Below, piece by piece: positions 1 to 8,329 of a stretch of 64,000 bases of DNA. The notes under the pieces were generated by a model. It worked only from the letters and a program-made list of their open reading frames with translations. It did not search any database and was not told the DNA's origin. Numbering within the stretch: position 1 is the stretch's first letter; each line of letters begins with the position of its first letter. The position numbers were made by a program, and so were the translations under genes. This DNA is from JANQPX01 sp965204405. Its GTDB lineage: Bacteria > Pseudomonadota > Alphaproteobacteria > Geminicoccales > Geminicoccaceae. The DNA lies in contig CBDBEN010000005.1 in NCBI GenBank assembly GCA_965204405.1, positions 248,001-312,000 on the forward strand, read 5' to 3'.

Positions 1-2
1 AG

Positions 3-740
3 GCTTTTCTAAATCGGAACCCTTCGCCGGAAGACATGCGTTTTTGGGCTGACAAACAAGATTACTCAGTGCCCATGGTGACATCGTTCACCGATGGCAC
101 CAAAGTCCAGATAGAGCAATGTCTCGTTGCCAATGGCTTGAATGCCGGCATCGCGAAGGAAGACCTTCTCGGCCTGGAAACCGGTGATCTGAAGTTTGCT
201 GCTGAGGAATTGGGGAAGGCTGCGGACAAACTTGGTTATCCCATCAGCGAATACATCCTCGATCGTGGACTGCAGCATGGCGTTTTCATCGTCGCCCGCC
301 ATGATGATGCGCAGAGCCAGCCGCTTCAGAATTTCAAGTTTGGTGCGGGACCTTACTACTTGCTGGTCAAAGACTATTGTCTGGTGCATCTGGAGGTCTT
401 CAAGACGATTGACCGCATCGTTCGCGAGAAACGGCCGCTACTGAACAATAGCAGCGCCCCGCGTGTCAGCGTCGCGTCGGTCGCCAAGCGCGATTTGAAG
501 CCGGGTGAGTTTATCGAACGCGGGTGCGGCAGCTTCGATCTGCGTGGCATTTGCGTCAATATCGTTGATCGGCCGGGGCATGTGCCGATCTGCCTCGCCA
601 ATGATCTTCGGATTCAGCGCCCTGTCGCTGCTGGGCAGGTTTTGACGGCGTCGGACGTCGAGCTCCCGGACAGCGATGCCCTGACGATTTGGAAGGGCAT
701 CGAAAATCAGGTGCAGGCCTCCAGCAGGCAAGCCTCCTAG
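3..740 (+). CDS. SAF-domain NAD(P)-dependent oxidoreductase, C-terminal part (5' end outside window)
   Basis: The frame is open from the window edge to the stop at 740 with no start needed, so this is the C-terminal part of a longer protein; the first ATG at 36 is internal. The sequence resembles the C-terminal half of homoserine-dehydrogenase-like oxidoreductases that end in a SAF (antifreeze/sialic-acid-synthase-like) domain, seen in the tail with KRDLKPGEFIERG and later ALNPKI-like RIQRPVAAGQVLTASDVELP. Such proteins are often encoded in surface-polysaccharide clusters, which fits rfbC immediately downstream. The substrate cannot be told from sequence. The family call is moderately sure; the missing N-terminus would hold the Rossmann fold. 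Confidence 0.7.
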   Translation, partial: AFLNRNPSPEDMRFWADKQDYSVPMVTSFTDGTKVQIEQCLVANGLNAGIAKEDLLGLETGDLKFAAEELGKAADKLGYPISEYILDRGLQHGVFIVARHDDAQSQPLQNFKFGAGPYYLLVKDYCLVHLEVFKTIDRIVREKRPLLNNSSAPRVSVASVAKRDLKPGEFIERGCGSFDLRGICVNIVDRPGHVPICLANDLRIQRPVAAGQVLTASDVELPDSDALTIWKGIENQVQASSRQAS

Positions 741-814
741 GGAGCGGCCATCCCGGCCTCATGCTTCTTGTATTGGCATGAGGCCAAGTTGTTTTGGCTA
801 GCCGGACATAGTCG

Positions 815-1375
815 ATGGAAGTGATCACAACCAAACTGCCCGAGGTGAAACTCGTGACGCCCGCCCGCTTCGGCGATCAGCGCGGATTCTTTTCGGAGAT
901 CTACAACCGACGCGCCTTCGCCGATATCGGCATCAACGTGGAATTCATCCAGGAGAACCATGCCTATTCCGCGGATCGCGGCACCCTTCGCGGCCTGCAT
1001 TTTCAATATCCTCCGGCGACGCAGGCCAAGCTGGTGCGTGTGCTGCGCGGTGCGATCGTCGATGTGTGCGTGGATTGCCGGCATGCGTCGCCGACCTATG
1101 GCGAGCATGTGATGGTGGAAATAACGGCTGAATCCGGCCAGCAAATTCTCTGTCCCAGCGGATTTGCTCACGGAATTTTAACCCTCATGCCTCATACAGA
1201 GATCGCCTACAGGGTCGATGCCTATTATGCGCCGGAGCTCGACTCGGGTATTCAGTTCGATGACCCGGATCTGGCGATCGACTGGCCGTTGCCCAAAACC
1301 GAACTGATCCTTTCGGAGAAAGACCGGAATCAACCGAAGTTTTCTGACCTGCCCAATGTCTTTGCCTATCCCTGA
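815..1375 (+). CDS. rfbC: dTDP-4-dehydrorhamnose 3,5-epimerase (RmlC/RfbC family)
   Basis: This 186-residue protein has the family's usual length. It epimerises C3 and C5 of dTDP-4-keto-6-deoxyglucose on the way to dTDP-rhamnose or a related sugar. The catalytic-base histidine lies in GTLRGLHFQ (H62) and the tyrosine acid in the TEIAYRV stretch (Y132); the conserved FDDPDLAIDWP signature follows near residue 148. It lies in the same direction as the next two genes and about 28 bp before the epimerase gene. A rhamnose route also needs rfbB and rfbD, which are not in the window, so the final sugar may differ. Confidence 0.93.
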   Translation: MEVITTKLPEVKLVTPARFGDQRGFFSEIYNRRAFADIGINVEFIQENHAYSADRGTLRGLHFQYPPATQAKLVRVLRGAIVDVCVDCRHASPTYGEHVMVEITAESGQQILCPSGFAHGILTLMPHTEIAYRVDAYYAPELDSGIQFDDPDLAIDWPLPKTELILSEKDRNQPKFSDLPNVFAYP

Positions 1376-1403
1376 ACTTTGATCACATAAGAAAGTCATC
1401 GAT

Positions 1404-2441
1404 ATGGAACGTGTACTGGTTACTGGCGCCGGCGGCTATATAGGAACGACCCTGGTGCCGATGCTTTTGGCAGACGGCTATCAGGTCCGCGTCCTGGACC
1501 GCTTGTTCTTTGGCCGCCATCTCCTGCCGGAGCATGAAAACCTGGAGATCATCAGGGCCGACAGCCGCCGACTGGAGCCGAAATATTTTGAGAACGTGGA
1601 CCACGTGATCGATCTGGTCGCGATCTCCAACGATCCGAGCGGTGAGCTGTTTCAGACGGCAACTTACGCCATCAATCACGAATCGCGGGTGCATTGCGCG
1701 AGAATGGCCAAGTCGGCGGGGGTCAAACGCTATGTCCTTCCCTCGTCCTGCAGCATCTACGGCTTTCAAGAGCCAGGGGTCATCTGTGACGAGACCTACA
1801 AGACGAACCCGCTAACCACCTATGCAAAAGCCAATGAAATGGCAGAGCATGGCGTGTTCTCTCTGGTCGATGATGACTTTTGCGCTGTCGTGCTTCGCCA
1901 GGCGACCGTCTATGGCTACAGCCCGCGCATGCGTTTCGATCTTGCGATCAACGGTATGACCTATGGTGCCTGGAAGACCGGCGTCCTTCCTTTGATGCGC
2001 GATGGCAGCCAGTGGCGCCCGATGGTGCATGTCCGGGATACGGCGGCGGCGCAAATGTTCATGCTAAAAGCCCCGAAAGATCAGGTGAACGGCCAGTTGT
2101 TCAACGTTGGATCGGACCAGAACAACTATCAGCTCGGACCCCTGGCCGAACTGATCAGCGACGTCCTGCCGAGGGAGGTCAAGATCGATTGGTATGGCGA
2201 TGCCGACCATCGGTCCTACCGCGTGAGCTTCGACAAGATCGAAGCGCTTGGCTGGAAGGCCGAACTGACCGCCAATGACGGCGCCCTCGAAATTTACGAG
2301 CGCCTGGAAGCCGGTACCTTGGACAAAACCACGGAAACGATCACGCTGGATTGGTACCAGTCCCTTTCCCAATGGCACAAGACCATCAAGGAAGTCGAGC
2401 TTCACGGCGGTATTTTGGATCTCGATGCCTCGGCCGCCTGA
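1404..2441 (+). CDS. NAD-dependent epimerase/dehydratase (extended SDR)
   Basis: This 345-residue extended short-chain dehydrogenase starts directly with the nucleotide-binding motif GAGGYIG (residues 8-14). A conserved serine is in LPSSCSIYG (about 113-120). The catalytic tyrosine is Y140 in TTYAKANEMAE, where the usual YxxxK lysine position is asparagine (N144), with a lysine two residues earlier. Length and layout match nucleotide-sugar epimerases/dehydratases. Lying between rfbC and rfbA, it most likely acts on a nucleotide-linked sugar for the same surface glycan; exact chemistry is unknown. An odd catalytic residue could mean a changed mechanism or a subfamily trait. Confidence 0.85.
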   Translation: MERVLVTGAGGYIGTTLVPMLLADGYQVRVLDRLFFGRHLLPEHENLEIIRADSRRLEPKYFENVDHVIDLVAISNDPSGELFQTATYAINHESRVHCARMAKSAGVKRYVLPSSCSIYGFQEPGVICDETYKTNPLTTYAKANEMAEHGVFSLVDDDFCAVVLRQATVYGYSPRMRFDLAINGMTYGAWKTGVLPLMRDGSQWRPMVHVRDTAAAQMFMLKAPKDQVNGQLFNVGSDQNNYQLGPLAELISDVLPREVKIDWYGDADHRSYRVSFDKIEALGWKAELTANDGALEIYERLEAGTLDKTTETITLDWYQSLSQWHKTIKEVELHGGILDLDASAA

Positions 2442-2575
2442 TTTTACCTAAATCTTTCTAAGCAGCACCGCCGATCTAGGCACGCGGAGGGGCGGACGGT
2501 GCTGTTTGCTTGGCTTGTCTCCGCCAATGGCGATGCTCGCGATGATTGTCGAATGATCTGAACGGAAAATTACAG

Positions 2576-3475
2576 ATGTGGAAAGGTATTATTCTCGCCG
2601 GCGGCTCCGGTACGCGCTTGCATCCCGTCACCCGTGGAGTTTGCAAGCAGCTCTTGCCCGTCTTCGACAAGCCTCTGATCTATTTTCCGATCAGCACCCT
2701 TATGCTGGCGGGTATCAGGGACATTCTGGTGATCACCACGCCGGAAGATCAGGCGGTTTTCCGAAAACTTCTTGGCGATGGTCAGCAGTGGGGGCTTAAT
2801 CTCTGCTATGCCGTCCAAGACGAGCCGAAGGGGCTGGCTGAAGCTTTTCTGATTGGCCGAGACTTCATTGGCGACGACCATTGTGCGCTGGTCCTCGGCG
2901 ACAACATCTTCTTTGGCCAATCGATCCGCGATGACCTCCGCCGCGCAGCCGATCGTGCGGTCGGTGCTACCGTGTTTGGCTATCGCGTGGTCGACCCGGA
3001 GCGTTACGGAGTGGTCGAGTTCGATCGAGAAGGCCAGGCGGTCAGCCTTGAGGAAAAACCTGCTCAGCCAAAGTCAAACTATGCCGTCACGGGACTATAC
3101 TTTTACGACAACCGGGTGATCGACATTGCGTCATCCATCGAACCCTCCGGTAGAGGCGAACTCGAGATCACCGACGTCAACCGGCGCTATCTTGAGCTTG
3201 GCGATCTGCATGTCGAGCGCCTTGGCCGCGGTTATGCCTGGTTCGATGCGGGAACTCATGACAGCTTGTTGCAGGCTGGCGAATTCGTGCGCACGATTCA
3301 GCAGCGCCAAGGCTTCCAGATCGCCTGTCTCGAGGAGATCGCCTATCGTCTCGGTCATATCGATGCAGGGGCCCTTCGCCGACTGGCAGAGCCTTTGCTC
3401 AAGACTGAATACGGTCAATACCTCCTCCAGGTCCTTGAGGAGCAGGGGCCACGTGATTGGGCCGATTTAACCTAA
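2576..3475 (+). CDS. rfbA: Glucose-1-phosphate thymidylyltransferase (RmlA/RfbA)
   Basis: This protein of 299 residues makes dTDP-glucose from glucose-1-phosphate and dTTP, the first step of dTDP-sugar synthesis. The N-terminus MWKGIILAGGSGTRLHPVT carries the nucleotidyltransferase signature, followed by KQLLPVFDKPLIYFP and by VLGDNIFFG near residue 107. An upstream in-frame TTG at 2546 would add ten residues, but ATG 2576 is preferred because family members begin just before this motif. With rfbC upstream it points to a dTDP-deoxysugar in O-antigen or exopolysaccharide. The end is convergent with rnhB. Confidence 0.95.
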   Translation: MWKGIILAGGSGTRLHPVTRGVCKQLLPVFDKPLIYFPISTLMLAGIRDILVITTPEDQAVFRKLLGDGQQWGLNLCYAVQDEPKGLAEAFLIGRDFIGDDHCALVLGDNIFFGQSIRDDLRRAADRAVGATVFGYRVVDPERYGVVEFDREGQAVSLEEKPAQPKSNYAVTGLYFYDNRVIDIASSIEPSGRGELEITDVNRRYLELGDLHVERLGRGYAWFDAGTHDSLLQAGEFVRTIQQRQGFQIACLEEIAYRLGHIDAGALRRLAEPLLKTEYGQYLLQVLEEQGPRDWADLT

Positions 3476-3529
3476 CGAACACGCCATCTCGGGGTGCATC
3501 GGCGCCCGGATTGGCGGTATCCAGTATGT

Positions 3530-4126
3530 TCAGCCGGATAGCAGGCAGGCACGGACGGGGCGGAAGCTGGTGCGGTGGTGGCGTGTGAGGCCAAGTCTGC
3601 CGAGAGCTGCGCGATGTTCGGCCGTGGGATAACCGGCGTTGCGCAGCCAGCCATAGCCAGGATAACGATCATCGAGCCGAGCCATGAGGCGGTCACGGAT
3701 CACCTTGGCAACGATCGAGGCGGCGCTGATGGCAGGGATCAAACGATCGCCACCGACGATCGTTTTGACAGGGCAGGGGAGATCAGGCGCTTTATTGCCG
3801 TCGACGAGAACGAGATCGGGTTGAATCTTAAGGTTTCGAACGGCTCGTGTCATCGCCAGCAGACTTGCCTGCAGGATGTTGAGACGATCGATCTCCGAGA
3901 CAGAGGCGGCGCCAAGGCCGATGCAGACCTGGTCGTCGCGGTGGAGCATGTCAGCCAAGGCACGCCGTCTTGCAGCCGATAGTTTCTTGGAATCCGCAAG
4001 GCCGCTCAGAGGCTCGACGAGAATCACCGCCGCAGCCATCACAGGCCCCGCCAATGGCCCACGCCCAACCTCGTCGACTCCGGCGACAATTCGGCTGGAT
4101 GCTAGGTCTGTTAAATCATGTGACAT
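3530..4126 (-). CDS. rnhB: Ribonuclease HII
   Basis: This 198-residue protein degrades the RNA strand of RNA-DNA hybrids and excises single ribonucleotides from DNA. All four metal-binding acids are visible: D18 and E19 in AGVDEVGRGPLAGPV, D109 in VLVDGNKAP and D127 in GGDRLIPAISAASIVAKV. Length is normal for the family. It is transcribed toward rfbA and is not part of that operon. The start ATG at 4126 gives the usual short N-terminal extension before the catalytic motif. Confidence 0.95.
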   Translation of the reverse strand: MSHDLTDLASSRIVAGVDEVGRGPLAGPVMAAAVILVEPLSGLADSKKLSAARRRALADMLHRDDQVCIGLGAASVSEIDRLNILQASLLAMTRAVRNLKIQPDLVLVDGNKAPDLPCPVKTIVGGDRLIPAISAASIVAKVIRDRLMARLDDRYPGYGWLRNAGYPTAEHRAALGRLGLTRHHRTSFRPVRACLLSG

Positions 4127-4440
4127 AAGGCATTCGGGCGAAAGGATACGATGGGGGTCGGATTTCCAGCATTTTGGTATTCAAGCATTCTAGCCAGAGG
4201 TCAAGATCCATCCGGACGATCCTATTCGTGCATTGGAGGCGCCTCCATAGCGTCGTGTTCTTGTGCTCGGCCTGCAAACCCATAGTTTTGCCTTCAAGAT
4301 CTCCAGCACTAAGGCTATGCTTCAGCAAGACTCGCAAGAAGCTTGGAAAAGCAGAGAACAAGGGTCGACAACATCTCCTTGCGGAACGATATCAATTTCA
4401 TAAGCATCACTGTTGATGCCCAAGACCATCAGGATGAAGG
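4127..4440. other. Intergenic stretch without a convincing gene
   Basis: Only short overlapping reading frames without family resemblance occur here. It separates divergent rnhB and the lipoprotein gene at 4441, so it must hold promoters for both, but I could not single out clear -10/-35 pairs. Confidence 0.5.
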
Positions 4441-4791
4441 ATGGTGATGAGAAGTCGTCTTTGGCTGAGCATGTCGATTATATCCGTGCTGGCGGCTTGT
4501 GCCGCCGGTACGGCATCAAAGGGGGACGATCCCTATAAAGCGCTGACCGAGCAGGATGTTTCGCTGGCGGCAAGATTGCTTCAGCGCACCTTGGACCACG
4601 CGCCCGATGGCACGACCCGTCGCTGGACCAACGATCAGAGCGGTCATAGCGGCGCCATTACACCGGTTCGCAGCTATATCGCTTCGACAGGCCAATATTG
4701 CCGCGATTATCGGGAGGACCTCTCGATCGGCGGCGAAAGCCGCAAGTACATGTATTCAGCCTGCCGGGATGAGGACCGCTGGGGATTGTAG
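4441..4791 (+). CDS. Small surface-antigen-like lipoprotein (RT0821/Lpp0805 type)
   Basis: A 116-residue protein with a lipoprotein signal peptide: hydrophobic segment LWLSMSIISVL followed by the lipobox LAAC (cysteine about residue 20). The C-terminal half has the pattern TPVRSY...GQYCRDY...IGGESRKYMYSACR, typical of the 17-kDa surface-antigen / RT0821-Lpp0805 domain of alphaproteobacterial lipoproteins. It is probably anchored in the outer membrane; its role is unknown. The protein ends abruptly at the domain's last strand, shortly before the IS element at 4847, so loss of a few C-terminal residues is possible. Confidence 0.72.
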   Translation: MVMRSRLWLSMSIISVLAACAAGTASKGDDPYKALTEQDVSLAARLLQRTLDHAPDGTTRRWTNDQSGHSGAITPVRSYIASTGQYCRDYREDLSIGGESRKYMYSACRDEDRWGL

Positions 4792-4846
4792 TGGTATGGC
4801 TACAGCCTTGAACTCCCGCATCTGCAGCGCTCAGCGGGCCTAGTTA

Positions 4847-6127
4847 GAGAGCCGCTGCCCCATAACCGGACAGTGACGTCGGAATTTTAAGCTACAGAAT
4901 GGCGTCCGCTGATCAGGCTCTTCATGGTCATGTCATGCTGCTATCTTGGCAGGCGGCGAGGTGTCGTGTTGGTGGCAGACGGCGTCGGGTGTCTGACCGT
5001 CGTGATCAGTGTGTGGGCGTTGCCGATTGTAGAACGTCATCCAGGAACCAATCCGTCCCTGGCTTCACGGCCGCCGGCCCAGGCGTGCAGATAAACGCAC
5101 TCGTATTTCAGGGTTCGCCATAACCGTTCGACGAAGACATTGTCCAGCCATCGGCCCTTGCCGCCTATCGAATTCCGGATGCCGGCGGCCTCCAGTGTTT
5201 GGGTGAAAGCCATCGAGGTGAATTGGCTGCCTTGGTCAGAATTGAAGATTTCGGGCTTGCCGTGGCGATCCACGGCCTCGATGCCAAATTCGGCCTCCAT
5301 GATGTTCGACAATTGCCAGGCCAGAACCGTGCGGCTCCACCAATCCATGATTGCAACCAGATAAAGAAAGCCGCGAGCCGGAGGGATGTTCGTCAGATCA
5401 GTGCACCAGACTTGATTGGGGCTGTCGATCGTCAAACCGCGCAGCAGGTAGGGATAGATCTTGTGCCCCGGTGTCGGCGTGCTGGTCTTTGGCCGTTGGT
5501 AGATCGGCATCAAGCCCATCTTTCTCATCAGAAGACGAACCCGCTTGACGTTGACTGGCCAGCCTCTCGCCCGCAAATGCCAGGTCATCTGCCGGACACC
5601 ACAAAACGGCGTGTCGAGAAACAGGCAGTCGATCTCGGCCATGATAGCGAGGTTCTCGTCGCTTTCGCCGCTCGGCGGCGCATAGAACGTTGATTGGCTG
5701 ATCGAGAGCAGTTGGCATTGCCGCACAACCGACAGATCCGAGCGGTCACGCTCGACCATCGACCGCCTCGCTTGCCGGTCCACGGTTTGAGCTTTTCCGA
5801 CAAAAATCGTTGGCCACGGTGAACTCGGCGATCTTCGCGTGCAGAGCTTTGACCTTCGCCTCATCGACCACCGGCTCCTTCGTCGACGAGCCGCGCTCGA
5901 AGAGCTCCGGCGCACCTTCCAAGAGCACCTTCTTCCATTGATGAGCACGGTCGGATGCAAGCCAAATCGGCTCGCCAGCTCGCTCTTCAGCGCTTCCAGC
6001 GCCATCTTCGCCTTGAATTCAGGCTTGCACTACTTCCGCTTCGACATTGTTGGTCTCCTCCAGTTGGCGACCATCAGACACGGATCCGTAACTTACGTCA
6101 CTGTCCGGCTACCGGGGAGCGGCTCTC
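4847..6127 (-). mobile_element. Decayed IS3-family insertion sequence with about 33-bp terminal inverted repeats
   Basis: The ends at 4847-4879 and 6095-6127 are inverted repeats of about 33 bp with a handful of mismatches; the inner 14 bp (4866-4879 against 6095-6108) are perfect. Between them lie an OrfA remnant and an OrfB DDE transposase on the minus strand, the normal IS3-family plan and size (about 1.28 kb). OrfA is broken by a stop at codon 6 and by frameshifts, so the copy cannot move by itself. No clear target duplication is visible. Its right end abuts the asnB remnant. Confidence 0.85.
4948..6046 (-). pseudogene. IS3-family transposase OrfA/OrfB, disrupted
   Basis: OrfA begins at 6046 but its sixth codon is TAG where relatives have glutamine, and its helix-turn-helix segment (ALEALKSELASRFGLHPT) lacks several residues and changes frame repeatedly. 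OrfB reads well from about 5780: the integrase core has CTDLTNIPPARGFLYLVAIMD (first aspartate), NSDQGSQFTS (second aspartate) and the DNVFVERLWRTLKYE glutamate. The last part leaves frame near 5050 and resumes as WMTFYNRQRPH, ending near 4948. All DDE residues remain, but no full transposase can be made. Confidence 0.8.
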
Positions 6128-6720
6128 GTGTCATCGGGTGGTGGTGGTGACGAGCTCTTTGCCGGTTATCGTCGCTATCATGATATTCTTATCTTCTGGC
6201 GCCGTTGGGGGCGGATACCGGTATCGCCACGAGCAGCCTTGGGAGGAATGATGGTCTCCGTAAGCCGTGCGGCGTGGCAGCTTTTGAGTAAGTGCCGACC
6301 GCAAGCTCATGCCGGTCTTTCCGGCTGGCGGCGGCTGGGAAATACATAGGAGCGAGATGGATTTCATTTGGCCGCCGGGTCACCAAGGGATCTGCTTGCG
6401 CGTCTACTGTCGTCTTTCGATGAGCCCCACGCTTTGCTGCGAGATAGGCAGGCCGCACCATCCATTCTTGATCGGAAGGACCTATGGGCAAAAGCTGAGG
6501 ATCCCTTGCAAGGCCTGATGCATCTAGACTTCGTCGGCTACCTGCCGGATGACATCCTGGTCAAGTTCGATCGAGCTAGCATGGCAGCAAGCCTAGAGAC
6601 CCGCTGTTTGCTTCTCGACTATTGAATAGCCGAGTTTGCCTGGCATCTGCCTTGAGCTATGCGCATTGATTCGAAGGGTGGAAAGCGCGCTTTGCGAGAA
6701 GTGTTCGCCATATATTGCCG
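6125..6720 (+). pseudogene. asnB: 3' remnant of an asparagine synthase (glutamine-hydrolysing) family gene
   Basis: Directly after the IS3 end the frame reads SSGGGGDELFAGYRRYHDIL, the conserved SGxGGDELFxGY motif of the AsnB synthetase domain. After a frame change, 6368-6625 gives LDFVGYLPDDILVKFDRASMAASLE, another hallmark of the family, then a stop and decayed continuation (IAEFAWHLP, GGKRALREVFAIY). The glutaminase domain and PP-loop are absent. AsnB homologues are common in polysaccharide clusters, where they amidate sugar acids. The gene was probably cut by the IS element and then decayed. Confidence 0.85.
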
Positions 6721-6914
6721 CCACCCCTGAGCAACCAGTCGAACAGTCTATATCTCAGACGCCCGTTTAGTTTGTCTGGGGTTGAACAACAAGATCTTGT
6801 AATTACCCATCGGTAGATAGATCCAATCTGTGCGGTATTTTATCTATTATTGTCCTCGAAAAAACGCTATACGCGCAGAAACTGCAGCAAACCCCACGTG
6901 ATGAGGGAAAGAAA

Positions 6915-7880
6915 ATGATTCGCACATTGGCCTCGGCTATCGGCATTTTGTTACTGACACAGAGTGCGGGCGCACAAACCGTCGACGAGCAACGTGAAGC
7001 AGTCAACAAAGGAACCGTCGGCGTGGTCACGGGCCGGGCGGATTCATTGTTTGCCCGCCTGGGAGACGACCTCGGTTTAGGTCTTGATGGAGTCGTCGGC
7101 GACAATAGAGAGATTTTGCGCATCCTCTCGATATCAGGCGGAGGGTCTCTCCAGAACGTTGAGGACTTATTGCTCCTTCGAGGTGTGGATTTTGCCTTCA
7201 CTCAGAGTGATGTGTTGGATTTCATGCAGGAGGTTGCTGCCTACGAAAACCTCAAGAGCAACATACACTATGTCGCCAAGCTTCCCTCCGAAGAAATGCA
7301 TCTGCTCGGACGGGTCAATATCAACAATATTCGTGAGCTGGAAGGAAAGCGTGTCAACTTCGGGAAGGAGAGGACAGGAAGCTTCCTGACTGCGAGCGTC
7401 GTTTTCGACAAGCTCGGCATTGCGGTGGAAGTGACTTCATTTCCCCATGGCGAGGCTTACAAAAAGCTCCTAAGCGGTGAAATCGACGCCATGGTCAAGG
7501 TGGACGGAAAACCCGTCAAGGTGATTACCAATGCCTCGCTTGACGACGCTGTCCATCTCATCGATGTACCTCAAGAAGAGCTGGCGGGCGTTTACGATCC
7601 TGCAAGCTTTTCGTCCGATGACTACCCTAAACTGCTGCCAACCGGCGATTCGGTCAAAACAGTATCCGTGTCCGGTGTTCTTGCTGCTTATAACTTCAGG
7701 AGTAATGCTGATCGTCGGCAGAGATCTGATCGTTTCATCAAACAGCTTTACGCAAATATCGACAAGCTGAGAGATCCGGCCAACGGCTTTGATAACAAAT
7801 GGACCGAGATCGATCTAACAGCGGAGGTACCTGGCTGGACTCGAGCCGAAGCTGCTAGCCAGTATCTGGCTTCCCAATAG
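6915..7880 (+). CDS. TAXI-family TRAP transporter solute-binding receptor
   Basis: A 321-residue periplasmic receptor with a signal peptide (about residues 1-20, ending SAGAQ). The body carries TAXI-type features: GTVGVVTG near the start, the ligand-site region SGGGSLQNVEDLLLLRGVDFAFTQSD split over residues 78-105, and LEGKRVNFGKERTGS around 145-160. It should bind a small organic acid or amino acid and hand it to a TRAP permease. No permease gene is adjacent, so it either uses a distant one or acts as an extracytoplasmic sensor. A GGGAAAGAAA ribosome site precedes ATG 6915, and the upstream 180 bp are AT-richer, as a promoter would be. Confidence 0.85.
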   Translation: MIRTLASAIGILLLTQSAGAQTVDEQREAVNKGTVGVVTGRADSLFARLGDDLGLGLDGVVGDNREILRILSISGGGSLQNVEDLLLLRGVDFAFTQSDVLDFMQEVAAYENLKSNIHYVAKLPSEEMHLLGRVNINNIRELEGKRVNFGKERTGSFLTASVVFDKLGIAVEVTSFPHGEAYKKLLSGEIDAMVKVDGKPVKVITNASLDDAVHLIDVPQEELAGVYDPASFSSDDYPKLLPTGDSVKTVSVSGVLAAYNFRSNADRRQRSDRFIKQLYANIDKLRDPANGFDNKWTEIDLTAEVPGWTRAEAASQYLASQ

Positions 7881-8329
7881 GTTTAGCCGCCGCTGAGCTC
7901 ATTGGGATAGGCATGGGTGCGCTCATCTAGCAGCGTTGCGTTGCTGACTTTGCGGTAGTTCCTGACCAACCGGCATATCGAGGCTGCCTTAGAATTGTGC
8001 GGGAATGCTGGTGGTTTAGTCAGGCTTGCCAACAGGGCCCAAATAGCTGCCGGTCGATCATTGGCGAACGTGAGGCAGCTTACTGGTGTGTGTAGGTCTG
8101 ATCGGGTTTTTGCATCGGTCCGAGACATAGCTACGTCGCGAGCAATAGAATGCCAAGGGCCGACCTCCATGATTTAGGGACGCACCTTGAGAAGGCCTTC
8201 CTTCAATTGGTCCCAGCTCAGCTCCATCGCTGGTGGACGGGTCACAGATGCAACCGGGCGTCTGGCCGGCAAGATGAGCACACAGGACAATGTCGGTGCA
8301 GCTGGGTGCGTCTGGAGGGGCGTGCTGCA
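7881..8329. other. Intergenic stretch with no recognisable gene
   Basis: The longest frames (a minus frame at 7883-8170 and another at 8058-8369) show no signal peptide, domain or ribosome site that I recognise. It lies between the convergent ends of the TAXI receptor gene and the methyltransferase gene, and it may be decayed sequence. Confidence 0.45.
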
